Assembly (NCBI RefSeq): GCF_005239225.2
Contig: NC_133294.1
Coordinates: 4,154,001-4,218,000 of the forward strand
DNA from: Populus alba
Taxonomy: Eukaryota; Streptophyta; Magnoliopsida; Malpighiales; Salicaceae
Direction of reading: 5' to 3'
DNA: 64,000 nucleotides
The translations under genes were made by a program, and so were the position numbers. The notes under the pieces were generated by a model, which worked only from the letters and a program-made list of their open reading frames with translations, did not search any database and had not been told where the DNA came from. This document shows positions 26,292 through 36,952 of the stretch, in pieces. Each line of letters opens with the position of its first letter. Within the stretch, counting starts at the first letter, position 1.

Positions 26292-28885
26292 TGTCGCACC
26301 CCAAAAAAATAAATCATCTTGCGAGTTCGACTGGAGAATTTTTTTATTTTGGTTTGGTTCTTTGGAGTCGCCACCTAGTATTTTGGTCACTAGGAAACCT
26401 AACTGGTCTCAGAGATCGGGTACGGGGACTGGTTGCGTAAAGGGAAGGTATTAGCACCCCAAATACGCCCTACCTAAGGTAAGCTGCATTGTTTTATAGT
26501 CTGATAAAAACTAAAGTGTTATTGTACTTCTAGTCGTTGGTCTGTCTATGGTTCAAGAAAAATCCTCCTCGGTAAGAAGGTCTTTTATCTTATCGGGTAA
26601 AATCTTAACCGTTCTAACGTCTATACCCAAAACTTTATTAATAATATTTAGGAATACGTTTTACGTATAAATTCGTAATCCCAAATACTAAAAGAAACAA
26701 AAAGATTTTTTTAGAATTTTTGAAATATTGGCCTAGTTCTCATGGCTTGAATAAACTGGTTATTAAAGCCAAAATGCATGTTAATACATATATTGTTTTG
26801 AAAATTTTCTTTGTTGTGTGAAAATATGATGTTATAATATTTATATATATATATATATATTGGAGAGACTAGGCCGTATTTTAAAAACAAAAACAATTTT
26901 TTTTTGGAAAATATTATTTTTTATGCTTTTGACGAAAATCAGGTATTTTAATACCGAGCTTGTATCTTTACGGTATAAAAATACAACCCAATATTAATCC
27001 ACTTTGATAAAAATATGCAGAAAAATCAACAACTTTTTTAGGGACTCTTTAGAAAATTTTTTGAAAGCAAAAACATTTTTTTTATTCTGAAAAATCTTTG
27101 ATGTTTTGACGAAACCCGGGTATTTTTAACACTGGTTTTGTATCTTTACAGTATAAAAAATACAAACCAACATTGAACCACTTTAAAAAAAATATGCAGA
27201 AAAATCAACAATATTTTTTTAAGATTTTTCAAAATATTTTTTTTTTATTATTATTATATTTTTTATATATATATACATATATATATACACATATTATAAC
27301 ATATTATATAATATATAATATAAAAACAATTCGGGCTGGGCCGGCCCAAATAAACGGGCCGGACTCAACCCAACAAGGAAAGGTTGGGCCGAATTCGGCC
27401 CAGACTGGGTTGGGCCGATCTCGGCCCAACAGGCCATCATGCTTCTTCTGGTCTGGGCCGGACCCGGCCCAGACGTTCATGGGCTGGGCCAGCATCGGGC
27501 TGGCCCAGCTTTAGCAGCCCAGCGGGGGGGGGGAGAATTATTTTTTCTCCCCCCCGCCTCCTGCATGCAACATGCAGGAGGCAAGGCTGCCACGAAAGGA
27601 ATGCAGGGAAGAAGGAACGGGTACCTGGCGTGGAGGCGGTCGCTGGTGGAGCTGCGGTGGCGTGGCTCGCGTACGGCGACTCCGGGCGGTGCTGTGGCGG
27701 TTTGAACGGCGGCGAGAGAGACTTGTTTTCAGTGGCTTTCTCTTTGGTTTTTTTTTTTTTTTGGGTTCGGTTTCTTTGTTTTTGGTTTGTTTCTGCTCTC
27801 CCCACTCTCTTTTGCTCGTTTTTTTCTCTTCTCCCCCTGTCCTCGGGTCTCTCTCTCTCTCTCTTCGGTCTCCTCTCTCTCTCCTCCCTTCGGGTTCTCC
27901 CTTTTCTTTCGGTTTTCTTCTCTATTTATAGGGGAATAACCGTGGGGGACCATCGTTAGTGCGGTGTAACGGCTGGTCGGCCAATGTCTAAAGGTGGTGG
28001 GGGCGAGGAGAGAGAGGCGGGAAGATTTGAAAAAAAACAAAAAATGGTTTTTCTTCTTCTGCTGCTCTGCCTCGGGGGGAAGGAGGAAGATGAACAGTGT
28101 CGTTCAAAACGACACCGTTCTGGGCTTCCATTTTTTTTTTTTTTTAATATATATATATATGAAACGGCGTCGTTTTGGATAAAACGCGCCGTTTCATTTA
28201 AAGGAGCCAAATTCCAGATCAGTCCTCCATTATTTCACCTTCGGTCTCCGCCCCTCTTGTTGGCCGCCTTTTTCACTTTGGTCCTTGGCCTCTGATTTAT
28301 GCAATTAAGCCCTCAATTGATTAATAAACTTCCAATTTCTTCAATTAAGCCCCTGAAACAATTCCAAACAGCCCCCTCTATCTTTGCGCCTTCTCCAAAT
28401 TGGTCCCTGGTTTCGGTTTTTCTTAATTAAATCCCTAATTGGCCCTTAAACTTCAATATTTATGCAATTGAGCCCCTGATTTGACCCAATAAATTCCTAA
28501 AAAATATATTTTGGCCCCAGAACTTAAATTTCTCCAAATTAAAGCCCAAATTGACTTAAAAATCAATTTTTCTTGGAATCAAATCTTCTATAAATTCAAA
28601 TAAAAATCCAATTAAATCCATAAAAATCTAATTAAGTCCATAAAAATCCAATTAAGTCCATAAAAATCCAAATTCGGGCTTTTCTCCTCAAAACTCAAAT
28701 TTTTCTTCTCAATAGGGCTTTCATCCTTCAAGAATATACTGTCAAAAAATCAATCCTTGTATTTTTAAATTCCTTGACCAATTTTCTGACTATTTTCCGA
28801 GCGCTTCTGCCTCCTGTTATCTTTTTCTAACCTTTTTTGGCTATTTATTTTATTTTTCATGGGGACCCAAAAATGGGTTACAACA
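26292..28885 (-). repeat. 3' LTR of element B (left copy)
   Basis: 2594 bases. As written it begins TGTCGCACCCC and ends GGGTTACAACA. It contains a (TA)n run near 26840, a GGCCC-rich inverted-repeat segment (27325-27520), CT-rich tracts and an imperfect palindrome (28160-28198). Long open frames on both strands between 27380 and 28300 are compositional and have no domain. Confidence 0.94.
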
Positions 28886-28900
28886 GATGCCCCCTCTTTA
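28886..28900 (-). other. Polypurine tract of element B
   Basis: On the minus strand the sequence is AAAGAGGGGGCATC, directly before the 3' LTR. Confidence 0.82.
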
Positions 28901-29182
28901 TAATACTTACGGAGCATGGATTTTGCGCAGTAAGTGTTATAAAGATAAACCCGAAACGGAACTCCCGAAACTGATCCGGTCAAAGCTTGATTGATCTGAA
29001 ACTTTGTCCTTTATAACAATCCTCCTTAGCCCAAAAACTATGATCAAAACTTAGTCATCTCGAGATCCTTATCCAGCGATCCTCTGAATTCTTACATGGA
29101 AATCCATCCGAGATCCCATCTGGTGATCTCCTTTAACCTGGAATCCCAACCGGCGATTTCTTTACAAAAAAAATGTGTGTAT

Positions 29183-30005
29183 GGTCTCATTATGATGGGT
29201 GACCTGCCCGAGTGGAAAGGGAAAGAGTGGTCTCATTCTTTGGGTGACCTACCCAGGGGGAAGAATGGCCTCATTCTTATGGGTGACCTACCCATATAAA
29301 AAAATGGAGAAGGGTCTCATTGTATGGGTGACCTACCCAAGAAAAACGATGGTCTCATTGTATGGGTGACCTACCCAAGAAAAATGATGGTCTCATTGTA
29401 TGGGTGACCTTCCCAAGAAAAATGATGGTCTCATTGTATGGGTGACCTACCCAGAAAAATGATGGTCTCATTGTATGGGTGACCTACCCAGGTAAACAAA
29501 AAGATGGAGAATGGTCTCATTGTATGGGTGACCCACCCAAGAAAAATGATGGTCTCATTGTATGGGTGACCTACCCAAGAAAAATGATGGTCTCATTGTA
29601 TGGGTGACGAACCCAAGAAAAATGATGGAGAATGGTCTCATTGTATGGGTGACCTACCCAGGAAAAATGATGGTCTCATTGTATGGGTGACCTACCCAGG
29701 AAAAATAATGGTCTCATTGTATGGGTGACGAACCCAAGAAAAATGATGGTCTCATTGTATGGGTGACGAACCCAAGAAAAGTGATGGTCTCATTGTATGG
29801 GTGACCTACCCGAGAAAAATGATGGTCTCATTGTATGGGTGACGAACCCAAGAAAAATGATGGTCTCATTGTATGGGTGACGAACCCAAGAAAAATGATG
29901 GTCTCATTGTATGGGTGACCTACCCAGAAAAATGATGGTCTCATTGTATGGGTGACGAACCCAAGAAAAATGATGGTCTCATTGTATGGGTGACCTACCC
30001 AGGGG
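29183..30005 (-). repeat. Element B tandem array 1 (~37-bp unit, about 20 copies)
   Basis: As written, units read ATGGTCTCATTGTATGGG then TGACCTACCC then AAGAAAAATG. The core is TGGGT-GACCT-ACCCA; on the transcribed strand this is TGGGT-AGGTC-ACCCA, the same hairpin as element A array 1. About seven copies have the loop GACGA in place of GACCT while both stem arms remain TGGGT and ACCCA. Confidence 0.92.
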
Positions 30006-30054
30006 GAAGAATTCTTAGTAAACTCCATGCTTTTTCTAAGAAATGGTTTCAATA

Positions 30055-30585
30055 TGAGGTCCCTTCTGGCGACCTTCCTTGATGAATGTCGAAGTACGAG
30101 ATCCCTTCTGGCGATCTCAAATAACTTGGAATCCCATCTGGCGATTCCTTAAATATGAGGTCCCTTCTGGCGACCTCCATCGAAATACGAGATCCCTTCT
30201 GGCGATCTCCTTTAGCCAAACAACTTGGAATCCTATCTGGCGATTCCTTTTATACCAAAGCTGAAATTTGAGGTCCCTTCTGGCGACCTCCATTGATGAA
30301 TATCGAAAACGAGACCCCTTCTGGCGATCTCAAACAACTTGGAATCCCATCTGACGATTCCTTTTATACCAAAGCTGAAATTTGAAGTCTCTTCTGGCGA
30401 CCTCCGTTGATGAATATCGAAAACGAGACCCCTTCTGGCGATCTCAAACAACTTGGAATCCCATCTGACGATTCCTTTTATTCAAAGCTGAAATATGAGG
30501 TCCCTTCTGGCGACCTCCATCGAAATACGAGATCCCTTTTGTCGATCTCAACAACTTGGAATCCCATTTGGTGATTCCTTTTTAC
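30055..30585 (-). repeat. Element B tandem array 2: hairpins with covarying stems
   Basis: At least twelve inverted repeats with a nine-base spacer close to CCTTCTGGC. Three stem types alternate: GAGATC/GATCTC (30098-30103 with 30113-30118), GGAATC/GATTCC (30128-30133 with 30143-30148) and GAGGTC/GACCTC (30157-30162 with 30172-30177). Imperfect copies often keep pairing by wobble on the transcribed strand (for example GAGACC...GATCTC near 30310). Two further copies lie at 29102-29152, left of array 1. Confidence 0.92.
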
Positions 30586-31651
30586 CGAATGCTATCGATG
30601 TCGTTCTTCCTGCTGGCAGGGTTTGAAAACCATTATCTTCTCTTCTTGTTGTTCTAGAATCATCTCAATGATTCTTTCTTCGTCCATAATCTTGTTGGAA
30701 TGCGCTAAGATCTCCTCCTATAACGATCCAAAAAATATATATGCAATGATTTATGATTAGATGCAATGCATGCATTTATACCTGGTTTTGAAACATAGGT
30801 CCCAGCCTCTTCTTCTAGTTCATGAGACTCCCTCTTAACATGAACTTGCTTTTGAAGTCGTATGCTGGATTTATCTCTCGTGTTGCCTATCATATTCTTG
30901 GAGAAGAAGTCTTTGACTTTCTTCAAGTAGTCCTTTTCTCAAAATGTATGACTTGTATTTGCCTCTCTGTCATGCTTTTGTCAAATGCTTTAGCTTGGTT
31001 TTCGTAAAACTTTTCATAAAACATCTCGTCTTGCCCCCAGTGTAGGGGTGCGATCCTAGTCTAGGTTTTTATATAGAGAAGAAATTCATTTCGACTCAAA
31101 ACAAAACCACCAACAAAAAAAACTCATTAGAGAGTGAAAGGACAATAAATTGTGTTTTTTTCAAAAATGCACATTGTTTAGGATTGATAAACTCTATTTT
31201 TGTCTTGAAAAAAAAATTTACAGGTGATGTATCAATTCATTATGTTATCCAGAAGTGAGGCTGTATTTCAAGGGTAGCATTTTATGATACTTTATTTGTA
31301 ACCACTAAACCTTGTTTAAAAAGTGCATAATCTCATCATTTATTTAAAGAAAAGGTAGGCTTAAAGACAAACACAAAATCTGGCTGACAATATGAGCTCT
31401 GAATGCTCACTAGAGAAAATAAAAGCAAAGACAAAAGCAAATGACAAAAACATGCTAAGGCAAATAAAGTTGTTTTACATTTTGAAAACTACGAGAAGCT
31501 CCTGGGTCCACCCGTTCTGAAACTTCTTCTAGTGTGTGGAAAGTCAACCGAGGCAATGCTTCATCTTCCTTCCCCATTTGCGTTTCCTTGTCTTCTCCTT
31601 TGATCTCGCCTTCTTCATTATTGACGACTCTTGACCAAGGTTTTCCAACCT

Positions 31652-33082
31652 TTATCCCCTATCACTTTTGTCATGACCATGCAATGGATTTGAATTGATA
31701 TTGGGTGTGTCTTCAAATGACACCCATCCTATCTTGATGAGCTTCAACAACTTGTTCTTGAAACCATAGCACGTTTCAAGACAATGCCCGGGAATACCAG
31801 CATGGTACTCGCAAGTCAAATCAGGCTTATACCAGATGGGGAATGGTGGCTGTAGTGGTAATGTAGGGATAGGAGCTATTTGTCCAATGCTCAGTAGTTT
31901 GGCATATATGTCCTTTAGAGGCATGGGTAATGGCGGTAGTTGTTCTGAAATGTATCTTGGGTTTGGTCTTTGGTGGTTGTTTTGGGTGTTTGACTGGCCA
32001 TTTGCTCGATTAGGGGAAAAAGGTTTGTTAAAGTTTATGTGGGCCACATGGGAGGTAGGTATTTGTGGGTTATATGAATCCGTTATCTTGTCATTGGACC
32101 CACCTTCGAAGTTGTTAACGGGACCTTTCAATTTTCTTTCGAAAAAACCCTTTGTCTCCAATGGCTCAATTATGCGTCCAGCTTTAATCCCCTGCTCTAT
32201 TCTTTCCGCTATGCGTACAGCATCATAGAAATGTTGAGATGAGCTACCCATTAAATGCTCATAGTAGGGTGCCTTGAATGTATTGGCGAACAAAGTCACC
32301 ATCTCTGTTTCTATCAAAGGGGGTTGCACATGCGTGGCCTCGTCCCTCCATCTTTGCGCATAAGCCCTTACTGACTCTTGGCTTCTCTTTTCCATTGACA
32401 TAAGGCTTGTTCGATCTGGAGCAATTTCCAAATTGAACTTGTATTGCTTAAGGAAAGCCTCCACTAAATCCTTCCATTTCTTAATCTTGGCATTATCCAA
32501 CCTCATGTACCAACTTAGCGCTGACCCCGATAGACTGTCTTGGAAAAAGTAGATCAGTAACTTATCGTCATGAATCACCTCAGCCATCTTATTGCAATAA
32601 GATCGAAGGTGAGTGTTTGGGCATTCCAACCCAGTGTACTTTATAAACTCCGGTATCCTAAATTTTTTTGGTACCGTGATGTTTGGTACCAAGCATATTT
32701 CAGACGCTCGCATGGGGTCAAACCAGTCATTTCCCTCGACTGCTCTTAACCTTTCTTCCAAGGCTGATATCTTGTCATCGTTCATAAATCCGGTGGACCT
32801 ATTATCGGGAGGCCCTTCCACAATGATGTGAGCTTGAGGGGGCTGAATGGGAATGGTAGGCGCAAAGTGCTGCCCCGTCACTGAATCTGCCCCCAAGTTC
32901 TGAGATGCCCCCGGAACATGAACTGATGGTGCTGCTATAGGTGGTTGGGTAGACGTTCCCTCCCCGTTCTTGACTCTTAAAAGTTGCTCAAGCAGATTGG
33001 TCAGTCGAGAAACTTCATTTTTCACAGATTCCAACTCGGTCTGGTAGTGCGACTCTAATTGAGCTCTTTCTTCGTTTTCCAT
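31652..33082 (-). CDS. Gag protein of element B (Tat/Ogre lineage)
   Basis: Structural capsid protein, 476 residues, ATG at 33082. The first ~45 residues (MENEERAQLESHYQTELE...) look like a coiled coil. A proline-rich linker follows (about 50-95). The retrotransposon-gag core is about residues 120-300, with the typical pattern ...FRIPEFIKYTG..CPNTHLRSYC...LIYFFQDSLSGSALSWYMRLD...W.DLVEAFLKQYKFN. Near the C-terminus CEYHAGIPGHCLETC has the C-x2-H-x5-H-x4-C form of the zinc-knuckle-like motif in this lineage. There is no in-frame protease or RT. After the stop, another frame stays open for a while (VGKPWSRVVNNEEGE...), so the original Gag C-terminus may have been cut by a frameshift. Gag alone could form particles and package element RNA if a helper supplies Pol. 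Confidence 0.9.
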   Translation of the reverse strand: MENEERAQLESHYQTELESVKNEVSRLTNLLEQLLRVKNGEGTSTQPPIAAPSVHVPGASQNLGADSVTGQHFAPTIPIQPPQAHIIVEGPPDNRSTGFMNDDKISALEERLRAVEGNDWFDPMRASEICLVPNITVPKKFRIPEFIKYTGLECPNTHLRSYCNKMAEVIHDDKLLIYFFQDSLSGSALSWYMRLDNAKIKKWKDLVEAFLKQYKFNLEIAPDRTSLMSMEKRSQESVRAYAQRWRDEATHVQPPLIETEMVTLFANTFKAPYYEHLMGSSSQHFYDAVRIAERIEQGIKAGRIIEPLETKGFFERKLKGPVNNFEGGSNDKITDSYNPQIPTSHVAHINFNKPFSPNRANGQSNTQNNHQRPNPRYISEQLPPLPMPLKDIYAKLLSIGQIAPIPTLPLQPPFPIWYKPDLTCEYHAGIPGHCLETCYGFKNKLLKLIKIGWVSFEDTPNINSNPLHGHDKSDRG

Positions 33083-33657
33083 TCTTGATCTGGACCGGGT
33101 TTGGTGGACTCTGGATGTGGGACCTATGTTTCACGATCTGTAATGCATATGATAACAAAATGCGTGATGAAAATGTGATGCACAAGTGATGTGCGATGAG
33201 TATAACATTATTAATCTTGATGCAAATAAGATACATAACCTAAGGACAAGCTCTATTTATTAAGTGATAGTGGGTAAGTTTTCTATCTGGTCTCGAAGGG
33301 TCTCTTATCTGCCCAGTGACGTTCTTCGTAAAGACAGTATGGGGGCGTTGCAAGGAACAGTTAAGACACGTATGTCCACCATTACCAAGCAGGCACTCAG
33401 ATATGAGTTGGGTGTTTCACGCATTTAAACCCTGACCAATAGTCTTAGGGTAAATCGCTAATTCCCCACTTAACTTAAGGCTTGTGTGTGCTTTTCAAAA
33501 TTAAGGCAAGTGATGCATGAGACAATTGTATATAATGCATGAATAAATGCGCGTAAAAATAAAAACAAATACGCGATTAAATAAAAGGAAAGGCATATAA
33601 AAAATAAGCACAGGCAAACACAAATAAATCAGACAAAAACAAAGCTTAGTCTACAAG

Positions 33658-33676
33658 GTCCCCAGCGGAGTCGCCA
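33658..33676 (-). other. Primer binding site of element B (tRNA-Arg type)
   Basis: Minus strand TGGCGACTCCGCTGGGGAC, three bases from the 5' LTR end and identical to the site in element A. Confidence 0.8.
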
Positions 33677-33679
33677 TTC

Positions 33680-36270
33680 TGTCGCACCCCAAAAAAATAA
33701 ATCATCTTGCGAGTTCGACTGGCGAATTTTTTTATTTTGGTTTGGTTCTTTGGAGTCGCCACCTAGTATTTTGGTCACTAGGAAACCTAACTGGTCTCAG
33801 AGATCGGGTACGGGGACTGGTTGCGTAAAGGGAAGGTATTAGCACCCCAAATACGCCCTACCTAAGGTAAGCTGCATTGTTTTATAGTCTGATAAAAACT
33901 AAAGTGTTATTGTACTTCTAGTCGTTGGTCTGTCTATGGTTCAAGAAAAATCCTCCTCGGTAAGAAGGTCTTTTATCTTATCGGGTAAAATCTTAACCGT
34001 TCTAACGTCTATACCCAAAACTTTATTAATAATATTTAGGAATACGTTTTACGTATAAATTCGTAATCCCAAATACTAAAAGAAAACAAAAAGATTTTTT
34101 TAGAATTTTTGAAATATTGGCCTAGTTCTCATGGCTTGAATAAACTGGTTATTAAAGCCAAAATGCATGTTAATACATATATTGTTTTGAAAATTTTCTT
34201 TGTTGTGTGAAAATATGATGTTATAATATTTATATATATATATATATATATTGGAGAGACTAGGCCGTATTTTAAAACAAAAACAATTTTTTTTTGGAAA
34301 ATATTATTTTTTATGCTTTTGACGAAAATCAGGTATTTTAATACCGAGCTTGTATCTTTACGGTATAAAAATACAACCCAATATTAATCCACTTTGATAA
34401 AAATATGCAGAAAAAATCAACAACTTTTTTAGGGACTCTTTAGAAAATTTTTTGAAAGCAAAAACATTTTTTTATTCTGAAAAATCTTTGATGTTTTGAC
34501 GAAACCCGGGTATTTTTAACACTGGTTTTGTATCTTTACAGTATAAAAAATACAAACCAACATTGAACCACTTTAAAAAAAATATGCAGAAAAATCAACA
34601 ATATTTTTTTAAGATTTTTCAAAATATTTTTTTTTTATTATTATTATATTTTTTATATATATATACATATATATATACACATATTATAACATATTATATA
34701 ATATATAATATAAAAACAATTCGGGCTGGGCCGGCCCAAATAAACGGGCCGGACTCAACCCAACAAGGAAAGGTTGGGCCGAATTCGGCCCAGACTGGGT
34801 TGGGCCGATCTCGGCCCAACAGGCCATCATGCTTCTTCTGGTCTGGGCCGGACCCGGCCCAGACGTTCATGGGCTGGGCCAGCATCGGGCTGGCCCAGCT
34901 TTAGCAGCCCAGCGGGGGGGGGGAGAATTATTTTTCTCCCCCCCGCCTCCTGCATGCAACATGCAGGAGGCAAGGCTGCCACGAAAGGAATGCAGGGAAG
35001 AAGGAACGGGTACCTGGCGTGGAGGCGGTCGCTGGTGGAGCTGCGGTGGCGTGGCTCGCGTACGGCGACTCCGGGCGGTGCTGTGGCGGTTTGAACGGCG
35101 GCGAGAGAGACTTGTTTTCAGTGGCTTTCTCTTTGGTTTTTTTTTTTGGTTTTTGGGTTCGGTTTCTTTGTTTTTGGTTTGTTTCTGCTCTCCCACTCTC
35201 TTTTGCTCGTTTTTTTCTCTTCTCCCCCTGTCCTCGGGTCTCTCTCTCTCTCTTCGGTCTCCTCTCTCTCTCCTCCCTTCGGGTTCTCCCTTTTCTTTCG
35301 GTTTTCTTCTCTATTTATAGGGGAATAACCGTGGGGGACCATCGTTAGTGCGGTGTAACGGCTGGTCGGCCAATGTCTAAAGGTGGTGGGGGCGAGGAGA
35401 GAGAGGCGGGAAGATTTGAAAAAAACAAAAAATGGTTTTCTTCTTCTGCTGCTCTGCCTCGGGGGGAAGGAGGAAGATGAACAGTGTCGTTCAAAACGAC
35501 ACCGTTCTGGGCTTCCATTTTTTTTTTTTTTTAATATATATATATGAAACGGCGTCGTTTTGGATAAAACGCGCCGTTTCATTTAAAGGAGCCAAATTCC
35601 AGATCAGTCCTCCATTATTTCACCTTCGGTCTCCGCCCCTCTTGTTGGCCGCCTTTTTCACTTTGGTCCTTGGCCTCTGATTTATGCAATTAAGCCCTCA
35701 ATTGATTAATAAACTTCCAATTTCTTCAATTAAGCCCCTGAAACAATTCCAAACAGCCCCCTCTATCTTTGCGCCTTCTCCAAATTGGTCCCTGGTTTCG
35801 GTTTTTCTTAATTAAATCCCTAATTGGCCCTTAAACTTCAATATTTATGCAATTGAGCCCCTGATTTGACCCAATAAATTCCTAAAAAATATATTTTGGC
35901 CCCAGAACTTAAATTTCTCCAAATTAAAGCCCAAATTGACTTAAAAATCAATTTTTCTTGGAATCAAATCTTCTATAAATTCAAATAAAAATCCAATTAA
36001 ATCCATAAAAATCTAATTAAGTCCATAAAAATCCAATTAAGTCCATAAAAATCCAAATTCGGGCTTTTCTCCTCAAAACTCAAATTTTTCTTCTCAATAG
36101 GGCTTTCATCCTTCAAGAATATACTGTCAAAAAATCAATCCTTGTATTTTTAAATTCCTTGACCAATTTTCTGACTATTTTCCGAGCGCTTCTGCCTCCT
36201 GTTATCTTTTTCTAACCTTTTTTGGCTATTTATTTTATTTTTCATGGGGACCCAAAAATGGGTTACAACA
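33680..36270 (-). repeat. 5' LTR of element B (right copy)
   Basis: 2591 bases, collinear with 26292-28885. I noticed one substitution near the start (ctggcg against ctggag) plus homopolymer and dinucleotide length changes. Confidence 0.94.
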
Positions 36271-36275
36271 ATAAT
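36271..36275. repeat. Target site duplication of element B (right)
   Basis: ATAAT, matching 26287-26291. Confidence 0.9.
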
Positions 36276-36555
36276 CAAATAGATTAGTGATTGTATTCAA
36301 CATCCAGTCTTGATCAAAATAAAACCAAAAAAGTCCTCACGCGGAAACATTCCATACCATAGAGAGAGTGGACTTGTGGGGATGACTTGTCTTATATTTA
36401 CAATCCACCCTTTTTAATTTTGAGCAAATTAAAAAAAAAAAAAGGGTCCTAACGCGGAAATGGCCCATACCACAGAGACTTTTAAGGTTGATTTAAAAGC
36501 AAAAAATTGATGAACTGATAAGAGAACATCAGCGAAGGGAAAGTGAAGATTGCAG

Positions 36556-36591
<36 letters not shown>

Positions 36592-36770
36592 CTCTTTTAG
36601 TATTATGTTATATTGTGGAATATAACTCTGCTGTAACTGAGAATCACTTCGATTAGTTCACTGTTAGAAACTAATTATGTTGTATTGTGGAATGTAACTC
36701 ATCAACCGATTTTGTTGGTTCAGCATAGAGATTTAATTTATCATATGTACAAATATTTTTCTGAAAGGGC
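36276..36770 (+). promoter_or_regulatory. Upstream/leader region of second TNL
   Basis: Continuation of the duplicated upstream region; it matches 10256-10340 and 11030-11365. It includes a (CT)n run and the 'gagaacatcagcgaaggg' leader. The position just before the TIR exon makes it the likely promoter and 5' UTR. Elements A and B now lie within about 12 kb upstream of this gene, with the LTR of B ending some 680 bases from its start codon. I cannot assign a specific promoter motif. Confidence 0.55.
36559..36588. repeat. (CT)n microsatellite in TNL leader
   Basis: About 15 CT units. The first copy of the leader at 11270-11290 lacks the run. Confidence 0.93.
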
Positions 36771-36952
36771 ATGGAGGAGTTGATTGCTGGAAAAAACTTG
36801 AAAATTGTTTTAAAGAGAAAGTCAGATAATAATATATGAATACTTCAGCTTATTGGTGTGCTGTCGATCTTGAACTATCGACATTAATCCTGCAACTCCT
36901 TTTTTTTTTGTTCAGATCTTTGAAAAGTCTTATCTTTGCTAGAATCGAATAT

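Larger units (their letters stand above)
26292..36270 (-). mobile_element. Element B: gag-only Ogre/Tat-like LTR retrotransposon (TR-GAG type)
   Basis: A 9979-base element transcribed from the minus strand, with LTRs 33680-36270 (5') and 26292-28885 (3'), TG...CA ends and 5-bp target duplication ATAAT. The primer binding site (33658-33676) is identical to that of element A. One gag gene (31652-33082) is intact; no protease, RT, RNase H or integrase is present in the 4.8-kb interior. Downstream of gag lie a non-coding part (30590-31650) and two hairpin-repeat arrays (29183-30585), then a polypurine tract. This is the organisation of gag-only, terminal-repeat elements that borrow Pol from an autonomous relative. 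The leader after the primer site, the LTR end and the interior motifs are related to element A, so A and B are sister families. The LTRs are nearly identical, so insertion is recent. Confidence 0.92.

Noticed and set aside
27380..28295. Long overlapping open frames in the left LTR of element B (and 34774-35680 in the right LTR)
   Set aside because: They shift frame between the two LTR copies whenever a homopolymer changes length, so there is no selection for a protein.
31836..32228. 130-codon plus-strand frame opposite the element-B gag
   Set aside because: It is the antisense shadow of the Gag reading frame.
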